This document shows positions 7,051-14,065 of a stretch of 20,167 nt of DNA, piece after piece (positions within the stretch are counted from its first letter, which is position 1; every line of letters starts with the position of its first letter). A program made the translations under genes and the position numbers. Under the pieces are notes generated by a model. It was not told the origin of the DNA and ran no database searches. It saw only the letters and a list, made by a program, of their open reading frames with translations. Source of the stretch: a virus; the IMG/VR virus record IMGVR_UViG_3300007345_000403, positions 1-20,167 of that record; one strand, 5' to 3'.

Positions 7051-8424
7051 ATGGCATATATAGGAAAATCACCACAGGGTTCAGGAGTTAGAACTCGTTA
7101 CTATTACACTGCAACAGGTGGAGAAACATCTATCAGTGGTGCAGATGATAATGGTAGAACTCTTACATTTACTGATGGTGAATATGTAGACGTATACCTG
7201 AATGGTATTTTGCTTGTGGCTGGTACTGACTATGGTACTGGTACTACAAATACTATTAATGGATTAACTGCTTTAAATGCAAGTGATATTGTAGAAATTG
7301 TTGTATATGATATTTACTCTGTAGCTAAGATAAACTCAGAAGCAATCAGGTATCGTTATTATAAAACTGCTTCTGGTGGTGAAACATCTATTAGTGGTGC
7401 AGATGATAGTGGTGCAACAATTACTTTCCCAGCTAATGCAGAGATTGATGTTCGTGTAAATGGTGTGTCACTTGTTCAAGGCACAGACTATAATACAACA
7501 ACTGCTAATACTGTTGGTGGCTTGACAGCATTGACTGCAGGACAGGTTGTTGAGATTGTTTACTTTAGTTCGTTTCTTTTATCTGACACAGTAAGTAAAG
7601 CTTCTGGTGGAACCTTTGGTGGAAATGTGGCTATGAATGGCGACCTCACCGTAGACACTAACACCCTTTACGTTGACAGCACGAACAATCGGGTTGGCAT
7701 TGGGACGACTTCGCCCAGTTATAAAATGTCTCTGGAAGATAGCAGCAACTTTGCCATTCACCTGCTAAAGACAGGCAGCAACGACGGTTGGGTCAGAAAC
7801 ATTGGCACGATGGACATAGCTGCCGCATCTGGCGGCGGTGGCGGTCAAGTAATTACATTCAGCACTGGTGCAAATTACGCTGGTTTGGCAGAGCGTATGC
7901 GTGTGGATGGGGTCGGAAAATTGCTTATCAACAGAACTACGGCATTATCAAATGGTTATTTAGCAATCAATGGCGGTGCTGCTGAAGCAATGTCAATTCA
8001 AGGCGGCAGTAATGACTATATTGTTTCTTGGCACAACACTAGCGGTACACTTATAGGTTCAATTACTGGTTCTTCAGGTTCTTCAACATCCTACAACACA
8101 ACATCCGATTACCGCCTAAAGACCGCAGTCACTTACGATTGGGATGCCATCACACGCCTAAAGCAGTTACGTCCTGCAAGGTTTGAGTGGATTGTTGATG
8201 GTGATGACGCTGTTCCTGTCGATGGTTTCCTTGCACACGAACTTGCAACAGTCATCCCTGAAAGTGTCACCGGCACACATAATGAGGTAGATGATGAGGG
8301 CAACCCTGTGTACCAAGGCGTTGACCAGAGTAAGCTAACCCCATTGCTTACCAAGGCACTGATTGAGGCGGTTGAAAAGATTGAACAACTAGAGACCCGC
8401 ATTGCGGCACTGGAGAATGTGTAA
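7051..8424 (+). CDS. tail fibre with peptidase S74 self-cleaving chaperone
   Basis: This 457-aa protein has two tandem N-terminal domains (about 15-90 and 100-175) that share GGETSISGADD. They are followed by a stalk with the RVGIGTTSP pattern and a C-terminal intramolecular chaperone of the S74 family (about 352-457). The cleavage site is clear: Ser352 begins SDYRLK, with Lys357 five residues on, as in the Ser/Lys pair of endosialidase-type chaperones. The end is a coiled coil (EAVEKIEQLETRIAALE). The chaperone would fold the trimer and then cut itself off before Ser352. AGGA (7041-7044) lies six bases before the ATG. The DNA from about 7610 to the end is richer in G+C (30 of 60 by hand at 7621-7680). 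Confidence 0.85.
   Translation: MAYIGKSPQGSGVRTRYYYTATGGETSISGADDNGRTLTFTDGEYVDVYLNGILLVAGTDYGTGTTNTINGLTALNASDIVEIVVYDIYSVAKINSEAIRYRYYKTASGGETSISGADDSGATITFPANAEIDVRVNGVSLVQGTDYNTTTANTVGGLTALTAGQVVEIVYFSSFLLSDTVSKASGGTFGGNVAMNGDLTVDTNTLYVDSTNNRVGIGTTSPSYKMSLEDSSNFAIHLLKTGSNDGWVRNIGTMDIAAASGGGGGQVITFSTGANYAGLAERMRVDGVGKLLINRTTALSNGYLAINGGAAEAMSIQGGSNDYIVSWHNTSGTLIGSITGSSGSSTSYNTTSDYRLKTAVTYDWDAITRLKQLRPARFEWIVDGDDAVPVDGFLAHELATVIPESVTGTHNEVDDEGNPVYQGVDQSKLTPLLTKALIEAVEKIEQLETRIAALENV
7123..7413 (+). repeat. near-identical 33-base direct repeat inside the S74 fibre
   Basis: Bases 7123-7155 and 7381-7413 differ at only two positions by eye. They encode ETSISGADD-x-G in the two N-terminal domains of the S74 fibre. 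The surrounding domain copies are much more diverged, which points to a constrained surface or local gene conversion. Confidence 0.7.
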
Positions 8425-9014
8425 TGAGTAGGGCAAGAGACATAGCAAACAGCGTAGGCGGTGGTAGCCTTGTATCAGTAGGAACTATTTTTCCTTTTGG
8501 TAATGGTACGCTTCCAACAGGTTATTTAGCCTGTGATGGTTCTGCTGTTTCTCGTACAACTTACTCAGATTTATTTGGAGTTATTGGAACTGACTATGGT
8601 GTGGGAGATGGGTCTACTACATTTAATGTTCCTGATTTACAAGACAAAGTTCCAGTAGGTTCTAGTGGTACAAAAGCTATTGCTTCTACTGGTGGTAGTG
8701 CAACACAAACCCCAACTGGTACAATAACTGTAAACAACCACACACTATCTACTAGCGAAATACCTGCTCACGGACACAGTATTACTGCAAATGCTTTTGC
8801 AGGTAATCTTGGATTAGTTCAGTGTCCTGTTGGTGGTGATGGTAACAAGTATGGTACTGGGGATGATGCCAGAGATGCCTCTTCTGAAACTGCAAGATAT
8901 GTTGCAAACAATACAGGTAGCGGTGGCGCACATAATCACGGCGGTTCATTTAGCGGTAGTTCAATGAGTGTTGAACAACCATATGTCGCTATGAAATTTA
9001 TGATAAAACACTAA
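8424..9014 (+). CDS. phage tail-collar domain protein (short fibre), copy 1
   Basis: This 196-aa protein starts with a tag (MSRARDIANSVGG) like that of the C1q protein. A tail-collar domain (about 19-79) follows: GTIFPFGNGTLPTGYLACDG, TTYSDLFGVIGTDYGVGDG, FNVPDLQDKVPVG. The C-terminal part has His-x-His pairs at HGH (116-118) and HNH (170-172) and ends EQPYVAMKFMIKH, as in collar fibres where such histidines can bind metal inside the trimer (known for T4 fibres). TAATG overlaps the S74 fibre stop. It is probably a short fibre or tip. A related collar protein lies at 9942-10958. Confidence 0.8.
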   Translation: MSRARDIANSVGGGSLVSVGTIFPFGNGTLPTGYLACDGSAVSRTTYSDLFGVIGTDYGVGDGSTTFNVPDLQDKVPVGSSGTKAIASTGGSATQTPTGTITVNNHTLSTSEIPAHGHSITANAFAGNLGLVQCPVGGDGNKYGTGDDARDASSETARYVANNTGSGGAHNHGGSFSGSSMSVEQPYVAMKFMIKH

Positions 9015-9024
9015 AGGAAAATAA

Positions 9025-9519
9025 ATGTCATACTCAGCAATTGTACCAGATAAAATGTTAGCCAGTAATAATGTAGGCGTTAAATGTGAAGACGATTCTT
9101 TCTGGAATCAATTTACAAACATACACGCTATTCAGGTAGATGTTAATAATTCTTCATGGGTAGAGATGTCTGATGGAACATCTCGTGATGCAACTGAAGA
9201 AGAAAAGACTGCAGTAATAAATAAATTTAATGAAATTAATAATGCCATTATTGAAGCAGAACGTCAGAAAGAATTTGATTGGGATAACTCTTGGGATAGG
9301 GTTCGTAGAACAAGAACAATTCTTTTACAAGAAACAGATAAATATCTTGTTGCAGACTTTCCAATTACACCTGAAAAGCGTACTGAATGGGAAACATATA
9401 GAACTGCCCTTCGTAATATTCCTATTACTTACGCAGATGAACAGCCTATAAACATTACATTTGATGGTCCGGGGAACGTATATGTTAGCGGAACAAAAGT
9501 CATTGCAGTACCAAGTTAA
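9025..9519 (+). CDS. tail assembly chaperone-like protein
   Basis: This 164-aa protein has a central helix (about 56-84) and the block RRTRTILLQETDKYL (94-108) ... EWETYRTALRNIP (121-133). This is the pattern of phage tail assembly chaperones (R..R...L..TD...D.P...W..YR.ALR.IP). AAGGA (9014-9018) lies six bases before the ATG. It directly follows the collar protein, where fibre chaperones commonly sit. In the same frame after its stop lies a damaged sequence (9556-9726) that looks like part of another fibre-associated protein, so this gene may once have had a partner downstream. Confidence 0.7.
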   Translation: MSYSAIVPDKMLASNNVGVKCEDDSFWNQFTNIHAIQVDVNNSSWVEMSDGTSRDATEEEKTAVINKFNEINNAIIEAERQKEFDWDNSWDRVRRTRTILLQETDKYLVADFPITPEKRTEWETYRTALRNIPITYADEQPINITFDGPGNVYVSGTKVIAVPS

Positions 9520-9555
9520 AACACCTGACTTTCAAGGCGTACATTTGTGGGATAG

Positions 9556-9726
9556 ACAGATAAATTACCAAAAACAAGACTTTGGCGTGATGCTTGGGTT
9601 TTATCTGGAGACAAAATAGACTATAATAATAAGTTAGCAGTAAATGTTTTAAAAAAAAAATCAAAAAACCCTGTAGAAATGCAGCAACTAATTGAAATCT
9701 GGGAGCAAACAAATGGAAATGTCTAG
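9556..9726 (+). pseudogene. startless remnant of a fibre-associated gene
   Basis: An open stretch of 56 codons begins just after a TAG at 9553-9555 and ends at a TAG at 9724-9726, with no ATG, GTG or TTG before the ATG at 9676. It reads as real protein: TDKLPKTRLWRDAWVLSGDK, then a lysine-rich part, then EMQQLIEIWEQTNGNV. The 'LP..R..R.AW.LSG' block matches one I know from small phage proteins encoded beside tail chaperones. The same frame upstream has stops at 9517, 9526 and 9553, so the 5' part looks lost or mutated. Its 3' end overlaps the next gene by 14 bases, as a living gene would. A sequencing error or unusual start remains possible. Between 9520 and 9555 nothing else is recognised. 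Confidence 0.5.
9701..9705 (+). promoter_or_regulatory. ribosome binding site deciding the 9713 start
   Basis: GGGAG seven bases before the ATG at 9713 supports that start. The in-frame TTG at 9692 lies upstream of the site, and the ATG at 9719 is 13 bases away. Confidence 0.6.
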
Positions 9727-9937
9727 TTTAATTGATATGCTTATCGCGTCAATTGTTGCTGGATTTGCTTGGTGGGCTAATGGAACATCACGTGAACAAA
9801 AACGAATTGAAATTTTGTTAAATAAAACAAGAGAAGATTATGCTACTCGTATGGAAATGCGAGATGATATGCGCCGTGTTATGGAAGCACTTCACCGTGT
9901 AGAAGATAAATTAGATAAAGTTTTACAGAGGGATTAA
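9713..9937 (+). CDS. small membrane / coiled-coil protein (possible holin or spanin type)
   Basis: This 74-aa protein has one membrane segment (about 6-23, LIDMLIASIVAGFAWWAN) followed by a charged helical region (about 26-72) with heptad-like spacing, ending MRRVMEALHRVEDKLDKV. Such small proteins with a single membrane helix and a coiled coil occur in phage late regions and are often called holin-like or spanin-like. No endolysin is seen nearby in this window, so a lysis role is uncertain; tail-associated membrane protein is an alternative. There is no signal-peptide cleavage box or lipobox Cys. Its start overlaps the broken gene at 9556-9726. Confidence 0.6.
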   Translation: MEMSSLIDMLIASIVAGFAWWANGTSREQKRIEILLNKTREDYATRMEMRDDMRRVMEALHRVEDKLDKVLQRD

Positions 9938-9941
9938 ATAA

Positions 9942-10958
9942 ATGGCATCAACTTATACTTCCAGAATTAGACTAGAAAAACAAGCAGATGGAGAAAATCC
10001 AAACTCTTGGGGTTTGATTATGAATCAGAATGTCATTGACCTTATTGATGAGGCAGTGGCAGGATATGCAATTGTGTCTGTGTCAAGTGTACCTGTTTCA
10101 CTTACATCAAATAATGGTGCAACAGACGAGGCTAGACAAGCATCTCTTGAAATTGCTGGTGAACTTTCTGCTATTGTTACTATTACTATTCCATCTGAAG
10201 AAAAAACATATTTTATTCGTGACAACACAACTCAGATTTCAGCAACAAACTTTGCAGTTGAAATGAAAACAGCAGGTGGTACAGGTGTTCGTGTCAACAA
10301 TGGTTCAAATATCTTTGTTGCTTGTGATGGTACAGATATTTATAAACTAGAATCTGCTACTTCTGTATCTGCATTTACAGCTAATACTTTAAATGCTACG
10401 AATATCATAGTATCTGTTGTGTCTGCCACTAATATTTATGGAGATATATCTAATGCCACTGGAACAATTCCTCTTCCATCAGGTCTTGTATTCCCCTATG
10501 CTGGAACAAGCGCACCTAGTGGATATTTATTTTGTTATGGACAGCAAGTTAATAGAACTACCTATGCTAACTTATTTAGTGCTATAGGAACTACGTATGG
10601 TGTTGGAGATGGCTCAACTACTTTTAATTTACCAGACCTTCGGGGGCGTGTAGTTGCTGGTAAAGATGATATGGGTGGAACAAGTGCGAACCGCCTTACT
10701 AACCAAAGCGGTGGACTTGATGGCGACACGCTGGGTGCTACTGGCGGTGGTGAGACGCATACACTTACAGTTGCTCAAATGCCATCGCATAATCACTTTA
10801 GTGGGTGGTATGGTCCACGTCCTGCCAGTGGCACTGCTAACGAATTTTCGACATCATCAGGGGCATACCCTTCAGTTAATACAGGTTCCACTGGCGGTGA
10901 TGGAGCGCACAACAACGTACAGCCAACATCTATTCTCAACTATATTATTAAGACATAG
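9942..10958 (+). CDS. tail fibre with tail-collar domain, copy 2
   Basis: This 338-aa protein starts MASTYTSRIRLEKQADGENP followed by NSWG, the beginning of a fibre attachment domain I know from marine phages (about 1-120, including EARQASLEIAG and EEKTYFIRDNT). A short linker (about 140-178) leads to a tail-collar domain (about 179-245: GTSAPSGYLFCYGQQ, NLPDLRGRVVAGKDDMGG). The tip carries HTH and HNH and ends GAHNNVQPTSILNYIIKT. The collar resembles that of the 196-aa protein upstream, but the N-terminal half is different. The DNA near the tip is locally GC-rich (34 of 60 by hand at 10681-10740, against 21 of 60 at 10141-10200). Confidence 0.8.
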   Translation: MASTYTSRIRLEKQADGENPNSWGLIMNQNVIDLIDEAVAGYAIVSVSSVPVSLTSNNGATDEARQASLEIAGELSAIVTITIPSEEKTYFIRDNTTQISATNFAVEMKTAGGTGVRVNNGSNIFVACDGTDIYKLESATSVSAFTANTLNATNIIVSVVSATNIYGDISNATGTIPLPSGLVFPYAGTSAPSGYLFCYGQQVNRTTYANLFSAIGTTYGVGDGSTTFNLPDLRGRVVAGKDDMGGTSANRLTNQSGGLDGDTLGATGGGETHTLTVAQMPSHNHFSGWYGPRPASGTANEFSTSSGAYPSVNTGSTGGDGAHNNVQPTSILNYIIKT

Positions 10959-10966
10959 AAAATTTT

Positions 10967-12847
10967 ATGGCAACAAAGTTTACATCATTAAATTTTCTTC
11001 CCGGTTTTCACAGGGAATCTACCCAATATGCCGAAGAAGGTAAATGGTATGATGGTAATCGTGTGCGTTTTCGTGAAGGAAAACCAGAAAACTTACGTGG
11101 TTACGAAAAACATAATACAGAAAGTTTGGTAGGTATTGCTAGAGATATACTTGCGTGGGCAGATAATGATACACGTAAGCATATTATCTTAGGTACTAAT
11201 GAACAGGTATATGTAGAAAAAGACCAAACACTATATGATGTAACACCTATTGTATCTGTTGTATCCGCATCAGATATTTTTTCTACTAATGCAGGTTCTG
11301 CACTTGTTTCTGTAAATATTACAAACCACGGCGCACAAGCAGGTGACCGTATTATTATTGAGGCTGCTGCTACAGTAGGTGGTAATATTGATTTGACTAC
11401 ATCTGCCGCAGGTGGTCCTATTTTTACAATTGTAACTGCAGCAACATTAAATGATTTTACAATTCAATCTGTTATTACTGCTACAGATACTTCTGCTACC
11501 GCAGGTGGAACTGCAGTATCTGTAGCTTTTTTATTGCCTAAACAATTATCCAATAGTATTCAAGGTCTTGGTTGGGGTGCTGGTAATTATAATGCAGGTG
11601 CTTCAGTAACTGGTGGTCGTGCTTGGAATAACCCTTCTGCAACATCTGGGTTTACTTTCCGTGGCGCACAGTGGCAGTTTGATAACTGGGGTGAAGATGT
11701 ACTAGGTTTACGTAGAGGTGGTAATTTATTTTACTTTGATACAGATGTATCTATTACACCAGAGCGTATGAAAATTTTAACAAGTGCTACCAATGCACCT
11801 GTTGTTACTGTTACGGATGCGCCTTCACAATCTAATTACTTTGTTGTGTCTCCTAATGATAGACACGTTATTTGTTATGCGACTAATGAATACGCAAGTG
11901 GTAACTTTAATGCAATGCTTGTACGTTGGTCAGACCAAGAAAACTTTACAAACTGGACACCTTCTATTCAAACTACATCAGGTGAAGTTATTCTTGCGGA
12001 TGGTACAGAAATTGTAGGGGCTGTACGTTCTCGTAACTCTATTCACATTTGGTCTGATAATGCAATGTATACACAGCAGTTTGTTGGTCCACCTTTTATC
12101 TTTAACTTTCAACAAGTTGGTACAAACTGTGGTTTGATTGCACCCCATGCAGCAATAGACTATGATGGTATTTCATTCTGGATGGGTGACAATAACTTCT
12201 ATGCTTTTGATGGTCGTGTAAATAATTTGCCTTGTACAATACGTAGACATATCTTTGATGACTTTAATATGACTAATAAAGATAAAGTATTTGCTGGGGT
12301 TAATTCAGAATTTAAAGAAATTATTTGGTTATACCCTAGAGGAAATAGCACTGAGCCTAACGCATATGTTATATTTAATGTTGCGGAACAAACGTGGGTG
12401 TATGGTGATACCTTCTACACTACCTTTGCTGATAGAAATATATATGATAATACTTTAACAACAGGTGCAGTGTCTGCTACTGCTGGTCAGTATCTTTGGG
12501 ATAACGAACCTGCTGATTTGTATACAGGAGATGGACTACCCTTGTCTTCATATATTGAATCTGCAAAAATTGATATTGAAGATGGTACTCAAATTATGTT
12601 TATGGATAAAATTATTCCTGATTATACTTTGGGTACAGGTAATGATATTGAAATATATGTTAAAACAAATGAGTACCCTGCAAGTCCAGATATAATTAAA
12701 GGACCATTTACTATTAATAGTACTACAAAGAAAATTGATTTTAGGGCAAGAGGAAGACAAGCATCAGTTCGTGTGTCTGGTACTAATGATGGTACATGGC
12801 GTTGGGGTTCTGTGCGTGTAGGTATACAGCCGGATGGTGGTAGATAA
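10967..12847 (+). CDS. gp10-like tail hub / packaged DNA stabilisation protein
   Basis: This 626-aa protein resembles the gp10-like tail hub of P22-type phages. Landmarks are FTSLNFLPGFHRESTQYAEE (5-24) with RFREGKPENLRGY (34-46), YAFDGRVNNLPCTIRR (412-427), then an EIIWLYPRG block, and a C-terminal RGRQASVRVSGTNDG...RVGIQPDGGR. These match a conserved set I recall from marine podoviruses. P22 gp10 is 472 aa. The extra length here is partly a beta-rich, threonine/alanine-rich stretch (about 93-192) that looks like an inserted Ig-like domain. The start has no clear ribosome site (AGAAAATTTT precedes it). Its stop overlaps the next gene. It probably binds below the adaptor ring and forms the tail nozzle. 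Confidence 0.65.
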   Translation: MATKFTSLNFLPGFHRESTQYAEEGKWYDGNRVRFREGKPENLRGYEKHNTESLVGIARDILAWADNDTRKHIILGTNEQVYVEKDQTLYDVTPIVSVVSASDIFSTNAGSALVSVNITNHGAQAGDRIIIEAAATVGGNIDLTTSAAGGPIFTIVTAATLNDFTIQSVITATDTSATAGGTAVSVAFLLPKQLSNSIQGLGWGAGNYNAGASVTGGRAWNNPSATSGFTFRGAQWQFDNWGEDVLGLRRGGNLFYFDTDVSITPERMKILTSATNAPVVTVTDAPSQSNYFVVSPNDRHVICYATNEYASGNFNAMLVRWSDQENFTNWTPSIQTTSGEVILADGTEIVGAVRSRNSIHIWSDNAMYTQQFVGPPFIFNFQQVGTNCGLIAPHAAIDYDGISFWMGDNNFYAFDGRVNNLPCTIRRHIFDDFNMTNKDKVFAGVNSEFKEIIWLYPRGNSTEPNAYVIFNVAEQTWVYGDTFYTTFADRNIYDNTLTTGAVSATAGQYLWDNEPADLYTGDGLPLSSYIESAKIDIEDGTQIMFMDKIIPDYTLGTGNDIEIYVKTNEYPASPDIIKGPFTINSTTKKIDFRARGRQASVRVSGTNDGTWRWGSVRVGIQPDGGR

Positions 12848-13113
12848 TGGCTAACTATCCTAATCTTCCTAAGTATATTTATGCTACTAGTCCTCTTGAA
12901 GTATATAGAGAAGTACAGTCTTGGGCTAATCAACTGTCTCAAGAATTAGATTTAAGAGATAATAAAGTAGATAGTACACCTTCTACAAAAGTATATGCAG
13001 TTACTACAGTAGCTGATATCGGTCGTCCTAGTAGTGGAGATATAGCATATTCAAAAGATGAAGGTAAGTTTAAAGGTTATGTAAGTGGCACAGGATGGGT
13101 GGATTTTAACTAA
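12847..13113 (+). CDS. small virion protein of unknown function
   Basis: This 88-aa protein has a helical N-terminal half (about 15-45, EVYREVQSWANQLSQELDLR) and a beta-rich C-terminal half with GDIAYSKDEGKFKGYVSGTG ending WVDFN. That end pattern recurs at the tips of phage structural proteins. It is coupled by TAATG on both sides and follows the tail hub directly. In P22 the tail needle gene comes right after gp10, so a small needle or hub-closing protein is conceivable, but at 88 residues it is far shorter than the P22 needle. Function is not shown. Confidence 0.6.
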   Translation: MANYPNLPKYIYATSPLEVYREVQSWANQLSQELDLRDNKVDSTPSTKVYAVTTVADIGRPSSGDIAYSKDEGKFKGYVSGTGWVDFN

Positions 13114-13328
13114 TGAACAATAAAGAATATTTTGATATGCTTAATAATGGTAGCTATATTACCAATATTAATAAGGGTGTCGTACAAACTAATGATTATT
13201 TTGGAACAAAAACAGTTCAGGGTATGGCATTAAACCTTGGTTCATTGTATAATAAGAGCAGTAACTTTCAAGCAGATATGACAAAAGCGCAATCTAATTA
13301 TATGTTTCCAAATAAGGCAGGTAAGTAA
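13113..13328 (+). CDS. 71-aa protein of unknown function
   Basis: This 71-aa protein (MNNKEYFDMLNNGSYITN...) is rich in Asn, Tyr and Gly and has no membrane segment, Cys or recognisable motif. It is held in place by TAATG overlaps at both ends, between the post-hub protein and the repeat-containing internal protein, which is the main evidence that it is a real gene. Its codon use matches its neighbours. It is probably a minor virion protein by position only. Confidence 0.6.
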   Translation: MNNKEYFDMLNNGSYITNINKGVVQTNDYFGTKTVQGMALNLGSLYNKSSNFQADMTKAQSNYMFPNKAGK

Positions 13329-14065
13329 TGGCTTATTATATTAACAGACAAGCACCACAATCTGGCCTTGCTAATCTACTTGCTTTACGTGGTAGACAGG
13401 GAGACACAGAACTTGTTCATATGTCTAAGCCTGAAATGAATGTGCTACGTTCAATGGGACAATTAAGTATTAATCCTAAGACTGGATTACCTGAAGCATT
13501 TAATCTTCAAGAAGCATTCCAAGGTATCGCTGGTTTGATTAATCAGTCTCTTACTGGTAAAGAAGCAATGCAAGAACTTATGAACTTTGGTCGTAATAAA
13601 ATTGCTGAGTATAATGCTGATGATATAGAAGAAGAAATGCCTCCACAACAACCACCAATGCAAATGGCTCCGCAACAGCCACCAATGCAAATGGCTCCGC
13701 AACAGCCACCAATGCAGCAGGAAGCAATGCAAGGTCTTCCAGCTATGTTGGCAAAGGGTGGTGAAGTTAGTGGCGGTGGTAGGCCGTTTGAGGGCATGAT
13801 AGATGTAAATAATAATGGTGGGGATGGTATGTCTGATGACATAGGGTTTAAGGTAAAAGGTGACCCTGTAATTAAGAATGCTCTTCTTAGCCGTGATGAA
13901 TATGTAATACCTGCAGATGTAGTATCTAATCTAGGTAATGGTTCTTCTGATGCAGGTGCAGAAAAACTAGATAACTTTTTAGATAGTGTTCGTAAAGCAT
14001 CAACAGGAACAACAAAACAGATTAAACAAATAGACGGTGACAAAAAACTTGAGGAGTTGAAGTAA
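13328..14065 (+). CDS. modular internal virion protein with Pro/Gln/Met repeats
   Basis: This 245-aa protein combines two blocks that recur together or apart in marine phage virion genes. The first is QGDTELVHM (24-32) with SINPKTGLPEAF (47-58). The second is GDGMSDDI (165-172) with LSRDEYVIPADVVSNLGNG (187-205) and a helix to about 225. A disordered linker of PPMQMAPQQ repeats (about 105-131) lies between them, followed by AKGGEVSGGG. The biochemical role of these blocks is unknown to me. It begins the block of internal/ejection-type genes, is coupled by TAATG at both ends, and has no membrane segment. By position it could be the smallest of the proteins delivered with the DNA. Confidence 0.65.
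   Translation: MAYYINRQAPQSGLANLLALRGRQGDTELVHMSKPEMNVLRSMGQLSINPKTGLPEAFNLQEAFQGIAGLINQSLTGKEAMQELMNFGRNKIAEYNADDIEEEMPPQQPPMQMAPQQPPMQMAPQQPPMQQEAMQGLPAMLAKGGEVSGGGRPFEGMIDVNNNGGDGMSDDIGFKVKGDPVIKNALLSRDEYVIPADVVSNLGNGSSDAGAEKLDNFLDSVRKASTGTTKQIKQIDGDKKLEELK
13652..13716 (+). repeat. 27-base tandem repeat, 2.4 copies, within a gene
   Basis: Units 13652-13678 and 13679-13705 are identical by eye (starting CCACCAATGCAAATGG), and a third partial copy covers 13706-13716. The repeat is in frame and encodes PPMQMAPQQ. Exact identity suggests recent expansion, so copy number may vary between related phages. Confidence 0.85.

Noticed and set aside
9594-9627. Promoter before the membrane protein (TTGGGT ... 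TATAAT)
   Set aside because: The spacing is 22 bases and the -35 is poor; AT-rich chance match is the simpler reading.
9647-9668. T4-A10 tract as a terminator
   Set aside because: There is no stem-loop before it, and the strand would need T, not A, after the hairpin. It also reads through as Lys codons in the broken gene.
9692-9712. TTG start for the membrane protein
   Set aside because: The ATG at 9713 has GGGAG at seven bases, and the TTG has nothing suitable upstream.
8424-10958. Diversity-generating retroelement acting on the collar proteins
   Set aside because: No reverse transcriptase and no template/variable repeat pair differing at adenines was seen in the window.
13652-13716. Possible CRISPR-like repeat
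   Set aside because: Units are directly adjacent with no spacers and are in frame within a protein.
13543-14043. - strand frame of 166 codons opposite the 245-aa gene
   Set aside because: It is a mirror of the + strand repeat (Cys/Gly-rich CCGAICIGG runs) and has no neighbours on that strand.
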